The notes under the pieces were generated by a model. It saw only the letters and a program-made list of their open reading frames with translations. It was not told the DNA's origin and searched no databases. A stretch of DNA of 64,000 bases from Novosphingobium pentaromativorans US6-1 (lineage in GTDB: Bacteria > Pseudomonadota > Alphaproteobacteria > Sphingomonadales > Sphingomonadaceae). The position numbers were made by a program, and so were the translations under genes. The stretch spans positions 62,001-126,000 of the forward strand of contig NZ_CP009293.1 in NCBI RefSeq assembly GCF_000767465.1. Reading direction: 5' to 3'. This document shows positions 32,794 through 41,295 of the stretch, piece after piece; the stretch's first letter is position 1; each line of letters starts with the position of its first letter.

Positions 32794-34347
32794 CTACCAG
32801 CTTTTCAGAGCACGCAGTTGCGGTGTCTTCTTGTGCTGGTGCTCGCCCATGCGGCCGAGCAGGGTGTCGAGAACCTCGATCGCCTCGAGGATATGTGGGC
32901 CCTTGTTCAGCATCACGCATTCGGCGCGCGCGGCCATCGCCGCGTCGGTCATTTCGCCACGAGAAGGCCGGCCCTTCTTGACCAGGTTCTCCAGGACCTG
33001 CGTCGCCCAGATCACCGGCACGTGAGCAGCCTCGGCCAGCCAAAGGATCTCCTCCTGCATTTCGGCCATGCGGGCAAAGCCGATCTCAACGGCAAGGTCG
33101 CCCCGCGCGATCATCACGGCGGTAGGCTGCCGGCTGGCGGCGTGAACCATGATCTCCGGCAGATTGTCGATCGCCCGGATGGTCTCCACTTTGAGCACAA
33201 TCGCGAGTTCCTGCCAGTCGTCGCGCAGTTCCGCCAACGCCTCCTGCAGCTGCATCACGTCGGCGGCGGACTGGACGAACGAGTATTGGACGCCGTCGGC
33301 ATGGGCGGCAATGAACTTCAGGTCGCGGCGGTCCTTTTTCGTGAGCGCGGCGATGCCGAGATCGGCGTCGGGGAAGTTGAGGCCCTTTTCGGGTTTTAGC
33401 CTGACGCCCTTCTCCGGAGCCTGTTGGATAAGCACCAGCAGTCCGTCGTCGCCCGCTTCCTCGATCACGCCGCCGAGCTTGCCGTCGTTATAGAAAACAT
33501 GGTCGCCGGTCCGGCTACTGCGCACCGCTTCGCCGAGCGTGCATTCGACTGCCGTAACCGCCTCATCCGTGTTGTGGGCACCCAGCGTACCGGGTTCGAC
33601 GATCCTCAGGCGGTCGCCCACGTGCAGACGCCTCCTGCCGCCTTCCATGTCGCCGGTGCGGATCTTCGGACCGGCGAGATCCATGAAGATGCGCATCCTG
33701 TGGCCGGTCTCTTGCTCGGCTGAACGGGCGTGTTCGATCATCCGCAACCATCTGCGCGGACCGTCATGCGCGCAGTTGATGCGCAGTGCTTCGATCCTGC
33801 GGTCGGCGAGGTCTCGCATGAACGCAGGGTCTTCCGCGGCTTCGCTTGGACAGGTCACCATGATTGCGGTCGCGCGCAGATCGCCGGTCGCACCGAACAG
33901 GGCCTGCCGCCGCTCGGTCAGGCAGCGCTCGCCGGCGAAGAATGCTTCCGATGGCGGCCGCTCGTCCGGTTGCCTGCCGACAATCGCCGCAAGCGCCGCG
34001 CGGGTCGCCTGAAGCGCGGGGAGGACGTGCCCCTCCGATCGCCCCAACGAGGACAGGCCGAGCATCGTCAGCCCGCGCTGGAGCGGCCGCAGATCGTGTC
34101 CGCGTAGGGCGAGATAGTCCGCCAGGTTGGCGGCGCAGGAGGCAAACCCATGGGCTTCGCCAATATCCCATTGCCCCAACTTCGCGGCGCCTTCCCGCCG
34201 TACCTCGGTGGTCAGCGCATCGAGGCTGTCGAGCAGCGCGGCCGGTTCGGTGATCGCCTTGTCCGGCTGCGGGGACTGACGCACTTTCGGTCCCAGATGC
34301 CGATGGCGGCGCGGATCGCCCACCGAGGCATGCCTGGCGTTTTTCAT
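32794..34347 (-). CDS. Atypical pyruvate kinase with N-terminal extension and no C-terminal domain
   Basis: 517 residues from ATG 34347, which overlaps the CDF stop (ATGA). Residues 1 to about 150 are a helical extension foreign to ordinary pyruvate kinase (LDSLDALTTEVRREG, KLGQWDIGEAHGFASCAANL). The catalytic barrel follows: RINCAHDG (usual N.SHG), MDLAGPKIRTG, FYNDGKLGG, VLKVET with the catalytic Lys, MIARGDLAVEIG, and WATQVLENLVKKGRPSRGEMTDAA. The chain ends soon after the barrel, so the allosteric C-terminal domain is missing. It should convert PEP and ADP to pyruvate and ATP. Such forms often sit in stress islands. Co-translation with a cation transporter is unusual. Confidence 0.88.
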   Translation of the reverse strand: MKNARHASVGDPRRHRHLGPKVRQSPQPDKAITEPAALLDSLDALTTEVRREGAAKLGQWDIGEAHGFASCAANLADYLALRGHDLRPLQRGLTMLGLSSLGRSEGHVLPALQATRAALAAIVGRQPDERPPSEAFFAGERCLTERRQALFGATGDLRATAIMVTCPSEAAEDPAFMRDLADRRIEALRINCAHDGPRRWLRMIEHARSAEQETGHRMRIFMDLAGPKIRTGDMEGGRRRLHVGDRLRIVEPGTLGAHNTDEAVTAVECTLGEAVRSSRTGDHVFYNDGKLGGVIEEAGDDGLLVLIQQAPEKGVRLKPEKGLNFPDADLGIAALTKKDRRDLKFIAAHADGVQYSFVQSAADVMQLQEALAELRDDWQELAIVLKVETIRAIDNLPEIMVHAASRQPTAVMIARGDLAVEIGFARMAEMQEEILWLAEAAHVPVIWATQVLENLVKKGRPSRGEMTDAAMAARAECVMLNKGPHILEAIEVLDTLLGRMGEHQHKKTPQLRALKSW

Positions 34348-34949
34348 GCGCTGGCCCTTTTTGCTTCGCGGGCTTCGCACCGCGCATCGCGCAAAATCTC
34401 GATGCCGCCCTTGATCGCGATCACCGCGGTGAGAAAACCGACCAGGAGGTCGGGCCAGTTGGATCCCAGCCACCAGACCAGAGCACCGGCGACAAGGATC
34501 CCGCCGTTCGAGATGAAGTCGTTGAAGCTGAAAGTGGTCGCCGCGCGCAGGTTGACGTCTGGTTCTCGCAGCCGTTGCAGCAGTTTGAGGCAGACGAAGT
34601 TGACCACCGCCGCAATCGCCGACATGGTCATCATCGTGACGCCGATTGGCTCGCTGCCCTGTAGATAGCGGCGACCGACGTCGAGCAGGATACCGCCGGC
34701 GAAGATCAGGAGCATGAAGCCCGAAACGGCCGCCGCCCGCGTCTTCCACTTCGCCCCCCGGCTGAGAGCGATCAGGCTCAAGGCATAGACCGCCGCGTCC
34801 GACAGGTTGTCGAGCCCGTTGGCGAGAAGCGCGCTGGAATCTCCGCTAATGCCCGCGATCAGGAACGCGATCGCGATCGCGAGGTTGAGCACCAGGACGA
34901 TCCACAGCGTCCGTCTCTCGTCTGGCCCTTCCGGCGCTCTGTCGTTCAT
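34344..34949 (-). CDS. Cation diffusion facilitator-like transporter (short)
   Basis: 201 residues from ATG 34949 (AAAGG 8 bp upstream). Six transmembrane helices. TM2 carries ALLANGLDNLSDAAVYALS with a D...D pair, and TM5 carries FSFNDFISNGG, a D...N pair where zinc CDF proteins have H/D...D. No cytoplasmic C-terminal metal domain, and the TM4-5 loop lacks the His-rich stretch. It resembles the gene at 44758-45624. Expected role: divalent cation export from the cytoplasm in exchange for protons. Its stop overlaps the pyruvate kinase start. Confidence 0.85.
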   Translation of the reverse strand: MNDRAPEGPDERRTLWIVLVLNLAIAIAFLIAGISGDSSALLANGLDNLSDAAVYALSLIALSRGAKWKTRAAAVSGFMLLIFAGGILLDVGRRYLQGSEPIGVTMMTMSAIAAVVNFVCLKLLQRLREPDVNLRAATTFSFNDFISNGGILVAGALVWWLGSNWPDLLVGFLTAVIAIKGGIEILRDARCEAREAKRASA

Positions 34950-35106
34950 GCGGCGCCTTTCGGATCGCTTGTCGGTCATGCGCGAGACGTCACGCCCTGG
35001 GTGATACGGCCGGCACGCCCTGCGGTTCCTCCGTGCCACGTTCCAGCAAGCTTGACCACAGCCACTCGTGACGGGAACCTCCGAAGGCGCCTATGGTTGC
35101 AGCGTC

Positions 35107-35820
35107 ATGCGGCTTCCACCGATTCCCTATTGCGGCTCCGCGCCCCTTCCCGTCGAGATCTGGACGCGCTGGAATCCGGATCCGCTGGCGATAGGGCTGG
35201 TGATCGGTCTCTTCTTGATCGGCCGCGCAGTCCGAGCGCGGCCTCTTCCGCTCGCCGCAGGCTGTGCCATTCTCCTTCTGCTGTTCGTATCGCCGTTCTG
35301 TGCGTTGAGTTCGGCGCTGTTCTCGGCACGCGCGGCGCATCATATCCTGCTGACGGCCGTCGCGGCGCCTCTGCTGGCGATCGCATGGCCAGCCGTTCGG
35401 GGCAGGCCGGCGGCATGGGCCTGTGCCCATGCCCTGATCTTCTGGGCGTGGCACGCGCCGGCGGCCTATGCCTTCGCGCTTGCCAGCGACGGCGCCTACT
35501 GGCTTATGGAACTGACCCTGCTCGTCTCGGCGATCGGGCTCTGGCGCAGCGTGCTGGCCGCAACCGCCCCCACCGGCGTCGCGGTCCTGCTGGCGACGAT
35601 GGTTCAGATGGGCTTACTCGGCGCTCTGCTCACCTTCGCGTCCACGCCGCTGTACGCCTGGCACTGGATCACGACGCAGCCCTGGGGCCTCAGCCCGGTG
35701 GAGGACCAGCAGCTTGCCGGCCTGCTGATGTGGATCGTGGGTGGAGCGATTTATCTCGTCGCCGCGCTCAGGCTGGCAGGCAATTGGCTCGCCGAGCGGC
35801 AGCGGATAGCGATCGCATGA
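35107..35820 (+). CDS. ctaG: Cytochrome c oxidase assembly protein, caa3-type CtaG family
   Basis: 237 residues from ATG 35107; a GTG at 35068 is an alternative. Seven hydrophobic helices. Family features: WNPDPLAIGLVIGLF near the N-terminus, SALFSARAAHHILLTAVAAPLLA, FWAWHAPAAYAFAL, LWRSVLA, and the late EDQQLAGLLMWIVGG. caa3_CtaG proteins help insert copper or assemble aa3/caa3 oxidases in the inner membrane. The stop overlaps the ATG of the cytochrome b561 gene. It heads the terminal-oxidase cluster. Confidence 0.88.
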   Translation: MRLPPIPYCGSAPLPVEIWTRWNPDPLAIGLVIGLFLIGRAVRARPLPLAAGCAILLLLFVSPFCALSSALFSARAAHHILLTAVAAPLLAIAWPAVRGRPAAWACAHALIFWAWHAPAAYAFALASDGAYWLMELTLLVSAIGLWRSVLAATAPTGVAVLLATMVQMGLLGALLTFASTPLYAWHWITTQPWGLSPVEDQQLAGLLMWIVGGAIYLVAALRLAGNWLAERQRIAIA

Positions 35821-36485
35821 TCGAAGCGATCCGCGAATGGGCGGCGCGGCATACCGCCGATCGGCGCTACTCCCCGGTCGGCGTCGCCTTCCACTGGATC
35901 ATGGCGGCCCTCATCTCCTTTCAGCTCTACTGGGGCTGGTATATGAGCCGCATGCCGGTGGGCGGCGACAAGCTGGACGCCTACAAGCTGCATTCCGAAC
36001 TGGGCCTGGGCATGCTGGTGCTGGCGACGCTGCGCTTCGTGTGGCGCACGATCGTGCCGGGACCAATCAACGACGCGGATGGACTGGGTTGGCAAACCAA
36101 GCTCGCCTACGTCACCCATGCGCTCTTTTACATCTGCTTCTTCGGCCTGCCGCTGTCTGGCTGGGCGATGTGGTCGGCGCTGGGCGACGGGCCGAAGCTC
36201 GACCTGCTCGGCGCCGCGTGGCCGCAATTGCCGTTCCACGATATTCCGGTGGCGGCGCAATGGACCATCCTGGGTTGGGCAGACGGCATCCACACTCTGC
36301 TAATCCTGCTTCTGCTCGCGCTGATCCCCATGCATGTCGGGGCGGCGCTCAAGCATCATTTCTGGAACCGGCATGATGTGCTCATCGGGATGCTGCCGGA
36401 GTTGAAGGAGGACGAGCCGGCAGAAGCGGAGCCGCGCCATGGCCTGCCAGGATCGCAAGCTCGTCCGGCGCCAGTGCGCGGCTGA
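35817..36485 (+). CDS. Cytochrome b561-family membrane protein
   Basis: 222 residues; the start overlaps the ctaG stop (ATGA). Four helices with heme-ligand His in the expected places: YSPVGVAFHWIMA (TM1), YKLHSELGLGM (TM2), and ALIPMHVGAALKHHFWNRHDVLIGMLP (TM4). Di-heme b561 proteins move electrons between the quinone pool and periplasmic carriers or superoxide. The last 104 bp overlap the 3' end of the convergent cytochrome c gene. It probably feeds electrons to the neighbouring c-type cytochromes, by inference. Confidence 0.9.
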   Translation: MIEAIREWAARHTADRRYSPVGVAFHWIMAALISFQLYWGWYMSRMPVGGDKLDAYKLHSELGLGMLVLATLRFVWRTIVPGPINDADGLGWQTKLAYVTHALFYICFFGLPLSGWAMWSALGDGPKLDLLGAAWPQLPFHDIPVAAQWTILGWADGIHTLLILLLLALIPMHVGAALKHHFWNRHDVLIGMLPELKEDEPAEAEPRHGLPGSQARPAPVRG

Positions 36486-37017
36486 TGGCCAGCATCGTGC
36501 CCGTGGGATCCCGCCGCTGACCCGATCGCCATGCCTCGATCTGCGCCGCGACGTAGGCCGGCGATTGCCCGGCAAGCGGCGGGTTGCCGGGGCCAACGCC
36601 TTCACCGTTCGGACCATGACAACTGGCGCATTTGCTGGCGTAAACCGGCGTCGATCGCCACGCGGATGCCGGGGGCGGCAGCGCGGCATAATAGGCCGAG
36701 ACCTTGACCCGGTCCTCGCTGTCCAGTCGCCGGGCGATCGCACGCATCGCCACGTGCTTGCGCCGACCAGTGGCATAATCGTCCAGCTGGCGGACGAGAT
36801 AACCGGCGTCGAGGCGGGCAAGACGCGGGGTCAGGCGTCCGTCCCCTTCGCCTTTCAAGCCGTGGCAGGTCGCGCAGGCGCTCGTAGGGCCACCGTTGCC
36901 GCCGCTGAACGCGATCACTTCGCCGGTCGCACGAAACGCCGGGTTGCCGCCCATCTCGTTGCATGCCGTCAGAAGCAGCGGAGCCAGCAGGCCGAGGCAC
37001 AGAAAATATCGCGTCAT
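36382..37017 (-). CDS. Di-heme cytochrome c lipoprotein (cytochrome c4-like)
   Basis: 211 residues from ATG 37017. A lipoprotein signal ends LLTACNE. Two cytochrome c domains: CATCHGLKGEGDGRLTPRLARL with a distal Met region (HVAMRAIARRLDSED), and CASCHGPNGEGVGPGNPPLAGQ with MLAISRALAPDELA. The twin-domain build with GQ..Y...Q...WR.G..R matches cytochrome c4, an electron donor to terminal oxidases on the periplasmic side. It is transcribed toward the b561 gene, and their 3' ends overlap by 104 bp; the start is 57 bp from the divergent small cytochrome c. Confidence 0.88.
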   Translation of the reverse strand: MTRYFLCLGLLAPLLLTACNEMGGNPAFRATGEVIAFSGGNGGPTSACATCHGLKGEGDGRLTPRLARLDAGYLVRQLDDYATGRRKHVAMRAIARRLDSEDRVKVSAYYAALPPPASAWRSTPVYASKCASCHGPNGEGVGPGNPPLAGQSPAYVAAQIEAWRSGQRRDPTGTMLAISRALAPDELAILAGHGAAPLLPARPPSTPAASR

Positions 37018-37074
37018 CGCACGGGGAACCGAGTGGATGGCGGTCGGTTCCCCATCGGGGAAGGAAGATCTCTT

Positions 37075-37419
37075 TTGGGGGCACGCATTCTCTTGACCGC
37101 AGTCCTGCTGCTCGCCGCTTGCGACAAGCCCGAGATCGCGCCCAATGCCACGGGCGGCGAAGCAGCCGCGCGCGGCAAGACGGCGGCGGAACGCCTCGGC
37201 TGCGGGGCATGTCACGCCATGTCGGGCATCTGGCCGCAGGGAACGACCGGTCCTTCGCTCGAAAGGTTCGCACAGCGCGGCATGATCGCGGGCCGCTACC
37301 CCAACCGCCCTGATAATTTGGCTGCTTTCCTGCGCAATTCTTCCGGCACTGCCATGCCGACGGTCACCATGACCGCAGCGCAGGCCGACGACATCGCGGC
37401 GTTCCTGCATGAGCAATAG
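37075..37419 (+). CDS. Mono-heme cytochrome c lipoprotein
   Basis: 114 residues from a TTG at 37075, chosen because AAGGAAG lies 7 bp upstream and the residues that follow form a lipoprotein signal (ILLTAVLLLAACDK). One heme site, RLGCGACHAM, then GPSLERFAQRGMIAGRYPN and the distal Met in GTAMPTVTMTAAQADDIAAFL. Class I cytochrome c, anchored at the inner-membrane outer face. The end overlaps the oxidase subunit II gene by 11 bp, so it belongs to the same transcript and probably supplies electrons to the CuA site or cytochrome c domain. Confidence 0.85.
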   Translation: MGARILLTAVLLLAACDKPEIAPNATGGEAAARGKTAAERLGCGACHAMSGIWPQGTTGPSLERFAQRGMIAGRYPNRPDNLAAFLRNSSGTAMPTVTMTAAQADDIAAFLHEQ

Positions 37420-38368
37420 CGCCACCTTGAAGGCGGCGCTCGGCGGCTGGCCGCCAGCGGTGCTCGATCCGGCCGGCCCATACGCCGAGCCCATCACGCG
37501 GCTGGCCTGGGCGCTGCTGCTCGGCGGCACGGCCGTACTGCTGATCGTCCTCGCCGCACTCGCGGTGGCGCTCTGGGGCAAGCCGGCGTTGAGAAAGCGG
37601 CTGGGCGGCGACCGGACGATCTGGATCGGCGGCGTGGTCTTTCCCGGCGTCGTGCTGACGGCCCTGCTGGTCTGGGGCCTGTGGCTGACCGGCAGCCTGC
37701 AGGCGACGGCAGCACGAGCGGGCGAGATGCGCGTCAGGGTTACGGGCGAAATGTGGTGGTGGCGCGTGACCTACCTCGGCGAACGCGGCGAGACCGTGAT
37801 CCGCGATGCCAACGAACTGCATGTGCCCGTCGGGCAACCGGTCCTGCTGGAACTGGAATCGGCGGACGTCCTTCACAGCTTCTGGGTGCCGAGGCTTGCC
37901 GGCAAGATGGACATGATCCCCGGCCGCCGCAACCTGCTGCGCATCCGCGCCGAGCAGCCGGGCACCTATGGCGGGCAATGCGCAGAATATTGCGGCGGCG
38001 CCCATGCGCTGATGGGCTTCGTCGTCGTCGCGCATACGCCGGAAAGCTTCGCCCGCTGGCGCGCCGAACGTCTGGCGCCTCCGCCGCCGGTCTCAGGGCG
38101 CGGGCCCGAACTGTTCCTCGCCAGCGGCTGTGCTGGCTGCCACGCCATTCGCGGCACGCCCGCCAACGGCACGGCCGGTCCCGACCTGACCCATGTCGGC
38201 GCACGGCGATCGCTGGGCGCGGGCATCCTGCCCAATAATCGCGGCACGCTGGCCGGTTGGATCGCCGACAGCCAGACGATCAAGCCGGGCAACCGCATGC
38301 CCAACTACAAGCAGTTCAGCCCCGACGATCTCAACGCGCTGGCCGCATATATGGAAAGCCTCAAATGA
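37409..38368 (+). CDS. Cytochrome c oxidase subunit II with fused cytochrome c (caa3 type)
   Basis: 319 residues. Two N-terminal helices, then the cupredoxin domain: GEMWWWRVTYL, the CuA ligands His in DVLHSFWVPRL and Cys/Cys/His/Met in GGQCAEYCGGAHALMGF. After a Pro-rich linker (APPPPVSG) a C-terminal cytochrome c domain has SGCAGCHAIRGTPANG and the distal Met in GNRMPNYKQF. Fusion of subunit II to cytochrome c defines caa3 oxidases. Position between the small cytochrome c gene and the subunit I gene (ATGA overlap) completes the operon. Confidence 0.95.
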   Translation: MSNSATLKAALGGWPPAVLDPAGPYAEPITRLAWALLLGGTAVLLIVLAALAVALWGKPALRKRLGGDRTIWIGGVVFPGVVLTALLVWGLWLTGSLQATAARAGEMRVRVTGEMWWWRVTYLGERGETVIRDANELHVPVGQPVLLELESADVLHSFWVPRLAGKMDMIPGRRNLLRIRAEQPGTYGGQCAEYCGGAHALMGFVVVAHTPESFARWRAERLAPPPPVSGRGPELFLASGCAGCHAIRGTPANGTAGPDLTHVGARRSLGAGILPNNRGTLAGWIADSQTIKPGNRMPNYKQFSPDDLNALAAYMESLK

Positions 38369-40887
38369 GGTCGGAGACCGGGTTCGATCCCGATCTCTAC
38401 CAGCGGTTCCCGACGCAGGAGGAACGCCCGGCCGAGGAAGAGGAGGAACTGCGCCGTATTTGGTGCGCGCCGCACGGCTGGGAATATCTGACCGTCGTCA
38501 ACAACAATTATGTCGGCATCTTCTATCTCGGCACCGCCTTCCTGTTCTTCCTGCTGGCGGGCGTGCTGGCGCTGCTGATGCGGGTCCAGCTCGCCGCGCC
38601 GCTGATGGAGGTGCTGCCACAGGCGACCTACAATCAGGTCTTCACCATGCACGGCACGGTGATGATGTTTCTCTTCGCCGTGCCGATGGTCGAGGCGGCG
38701 GGCGTGCTGCTGCTGCCGCAGATGCTGGCCGCGCGCGACCTGCCGTTCCCGCGCCTCTCGGCCTATGCCTTCTGGGCCTATGCGGTGGGCGGGCTCGCCT
38801 TCTTCGCCTCGCTGTTCGTCGGCCTTGCCCCCGACGGCGGCTGGTTCATGTACCCGCCCTATACGTCCAAGGCCTATTCGCCCGGCATCAACGCCGACTT
38901 CTGGCTGCTCGGCATCGGTTTCATCGAGATCAGCGCAATCGCCGGCGCGATCGAGATCATCGTCGGCGTCCTGCGCACCCGCGCGCCGGGCATGAGCCTC
39001 GACAAGATGCCGATCTTCGCCTGGGCCATGCTGGTCTTCGCGGTGATGATCATCATCGCCTTTCCCAGCGTAATCCTGGCGACGCTGCTGCTGGAGATCG
39101 AGCGTGCCTTCAACTGGCCCTTCTTCGACGCGGCGCGCGGCGGCGATCCGGTGCTATGGCAGCATCTGTTCTGGTTCTTCGGCCATCCCGAGGTCTACAT
39201 CATCTTCCTGCCCGCCGCCGGCATGATGAGCATGATCGTGCCCACCGTCGCGAAGGCGGAACTGGTCGGCTACCGCCTGATCGTGCTGGCCATGATCGCC
39301 ACCGGCTTCATCAGCTTCGGCGTCTGGGCGCATCACATGTTCACCGTCGGCCTGCCGCCGATGACGACGGGCTTCTTCTCCGCCGCCTCGATGGCGGTCA
39401 GCCTGCCCGCCGGCATCCAGGTCTTCTCGTGGATCGCGACGCTGGCGATCGGCAGGCCGCGCTTCAACGCGCCGGGGCTGTTCGTGCTCGGCAGCATCGT
39501 CATCTTCGTGACCGGCGGGCTGACCGGCGTGATGGTCGCGCTGGTGCCGTTCGACTGGCAGGCGCACGACACCTATTTCATCGTCGCGCACCTCCACTAT
39601 GTGCTGATCGGCGGCATGGTGTTCCCGCTGTTCGCCGCGATGTATTACTGGATCCCGATGGTCAGTAGCCGCGCGATGAGCGAGCGGCTGGCGAAATGGG
39701 TGTTCGGCCTGATGTTCACCGGCATGAACGTCGCCTTCATGCCGATGCACCTCGCCGGCCTGATGGGCATGCCGCGCCGCGTCTACACCTATCTGCCGGG
39801 CAGCGGCTGGGACATGCTGAACCTCATCTCGACGGTCGGGGCGTTCCTGTTCGCCTTCGGCGTCCTGCTGTTCCTGATCGATCTCGCGCGCAATTTCCGC
39901 ATGGCGCCGGGCGGCGGCAATGCCGGCAATGTCTATGGCGCGGGCTCGCTCGAATGGCTGCCGACCGAACTCTATTCGACGCGCTCGATCCCGGTGGTGA
40001 AGAGCCGCGAGCCCCTGTGGGACGACCCCAAGATTTCCGACAATGTCGAGCAGGGCCGCTATTTCCTGCCGCGCTCGGCCACCGGTCTGCGCGAAACGAT
40101 CGTCACCAGCCCGCTGCTGGCCGAACCGCAATATGTCCAGATCATGCCCGGCCCATCGGTCTGGCCGCTCGTCGCGGCGATTTTCACCGCCTTCTTCTTC
40201 CTCGCGTTGACGGTGCAGGCCTATATGTTCGGCCTCGCCAGCGGCGTCATCACCGTCATGGCCATGCTGCGCTGGCTGTCGGAGACCGACCGGCCGATCG
40301 CGCAGGACGAGGTCGACATCGGCGCCGGCATCATGGTGCCGACCTACATGACCGGCCCGCGCAGCCATGGCTGGTGGGCGATGGTCATCCTGATGATCGT
40401 CATGGCCATGATCTCGGCCATGGCGATGTTCGGGCTTGCCTTCCTGTGGAGCAACCAACCCACCTTCTGGACGCCGCCGGCATTGCTTGGCGAAGGTGCG
40501 CCCATAGCGCTGGGCTACGGACTCGTCGTGGCCGCCGCCGTGTCGTCTCGGTGGCTGCACCGCATAGGCAATAATTGGGCGGTCGCCCCCGTGCTGCTCG
40601 CGGGTTTGGCGGCGCCGCTGCTCACCTGGCTCGATATCCGCATGTGGAGCGCCGTGCTGGCCCCCGACGCCAGCGGCCAGGGGGCGGCGGTGTTCGCCAT
40701 CCTATCACTGCAGGGCACCGTGGCCGCGATCGGCATCCTGTTCGCCGCCTATCTCGGCTGGCGAGCGCTGCGCGGGCTCATCACGCCGACGCGCAACAGC
40801 ACGCTCGACCTCGCCTGCCTGTTCATCGGCTATTGCGGCGCGCAGGGGCTGGTGGGTACGATTTTCACCCGCGCGGTCGGCGCGTGA
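38365..40887 (+). CDS. Cytochrome c oxidase subunit I+III fusion
   Basis: 840 residues; start overlaps the previous stop. Subunit I: low-spin heme His in FTMHGTVMMF, CuB site with FFGHPEVYIIFLPAAG (the HPEVY loop carrying the His-Tyr pair) and WAHHMFTVG, and HLHYVLIGG for the two hemes. From about residue 600 a second hydrophobic region (YVQIMPGPSVWPLVAAIF, HGWWAMVILMIVMAMIS) corresponds to subunit III. The fused form and E in HPEV fit type A oxidases of caa3/SoxM kind. It reduces O2 to water and pumps protons. No separate subunit IV is seen other than the small downstream gene. Confidence 0.94.
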   Translation: MRSETGFDPDLYQRFPTQEERPAEEEEELRRIWCAPHGWEYLTVVNNNYVGIFYLGTAFLFFLLAGVLALLMRVQLAAPLMEVLPQATYNQVFTMHGTVMMFLFAVPMVEAAGVLLLPQMLAARDLPFPRLSAYAFWAYAVGGLAFFASLFVGLAPDGGWFMYPPYTSKAYSPGINADFWLLGIGFIEISAIAGAIEIIVGVLRTRAPGMSLDKMPIFAWAMLVFAVMIIIAFPSVILATLLLEIERAFNWPFFDAARGGDPVLWQHLFWFFGHPEVYIIFLPAAGMMSMIVPTVAKAELVGYRLIVLAMIATGFISFGVWAHHMFTVGLPPMTTGFFSAASMAVSLPAGIQVFSWIATLAIGRPRFNAPGLFVLGSIVIFVTGGLTGVMVALVPFDWQAHDTYFIVAHLHYVLIGGMVFPLFAAMYYWIPMVSSRAMSERLAKWVFGLMFTGMNVAFMPMHLAGLMGMPRRVYTYLPGSGWDMLNLISTVGAFLFAFGVLLFLIDLARNFRMAPGGGNAGNVYGAGSLEWLPTELYSTRSIPVVKSREPLWDDPKISDNVEQGRYFLPRSATGLRETIVTSPLLAEPQYVQIMPGPSVWPLVAAIFTAFFFLALTVQAYMFGLASGVITVMAMLRWLSETDRPIAQDEVDIGAGIMVPTYMTGPRSHGWWAMVILMIVMAMISAMAMFGLAFLWSNQPTFWTPPALLGEGAPIALGYGLVVAAAVSSRWLHRIGNNWAVAPVLLAGLAAPLLTWLDIRMWSAVLAPDASGQGAAVFAILSLQGTVAAIGILFAAYLGWRALRGLITPTRNSTLDLACLFIGYCGAQGLVGTIFTRAVGA

Positions 40888-41156
40888 AAAGCTGGCTGAT
40901 TCTACTCGGCGGCTTCATCGTCTGGACCGTCCATTTCTTCGGCCTCTATCTGATCGCGGAGTTCGCGCCGTCGGCAACGCTCGTTATCGCGCTGACAATT
41001 CTCTGCATCATCGCCGATCTATGGCTGCTGCGCTGGCTTCGCGCGATGGCATGCTCGGAAGCATTCGCGCAGTGGCGGCGGTCGGTTGGCATGGCGGGCG
41101 CTGTCTTGAGCCTCCTCGCCGTGCTTTGGCAGGGCTTGCCCGTCATGCTGGCCTGA
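40884..41156 (+). CDS. Small membrane protein at the end of the oxidase operon
   Basis: 90 residues from a GTG overlapping the subunit I+III stop (GTGA). Three hydrophobic helices: SWLILLGGFIVWTVHFFGLYLIAEF, TLVIALTILCIIADLWLL and SVGMAGAVLSLLAVLWQGLPVML. Position and topology suggest an accessory or subunit IV-like component of the oxidase; no sequence family recognised. Translation is probably coupled to that of the catalytic subunit. Confidence 0.7.
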   Translation: MKSWLILLGGFIVWTVHFFGLYLIAEFAPSATLVIALTILCIIADLWLLRWLRAMACSEAFAQWRRSVGMAGAVLSLLAVLWQGLPVMLA

Positions 41157-41295
41157 CGCTCGCGGACGAGAAAACCCGTCAAACGCCGATGCGTTCTGCC
41201 CCCTCGCATTTTATCCCGCGATATCTGCGAGAACCGCCGCAAGCGAGATTAGCGTATAGAGTATCGCCGCCATCGACCGGCCCTTGACCCCGTCA

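Noticed and set aside
35001..35816. In-frame upstream extension of the cytochrome b561 gene
   Set aside because: It overlaps ctaG in another phase and is Arg/Ser-rich; the ATG at 35817 overlapping the ctaG stop is the real start.
38193..39668. 491-codon plus-strand frame overlapping the oxidase gene in another phase
   Set aside because: Arg-rich translation with no motifs, while the overlapping phase encodes all catalytic residues of subunit I.
39154..40560. 468-codon open frame on the minus strand opposite the oxidase subunit I+III gene
   Set aside because: Arg/His/Asp-rich composition without domains; a by-product of high-GC codon bias antisense to a clear membrane protein gene.
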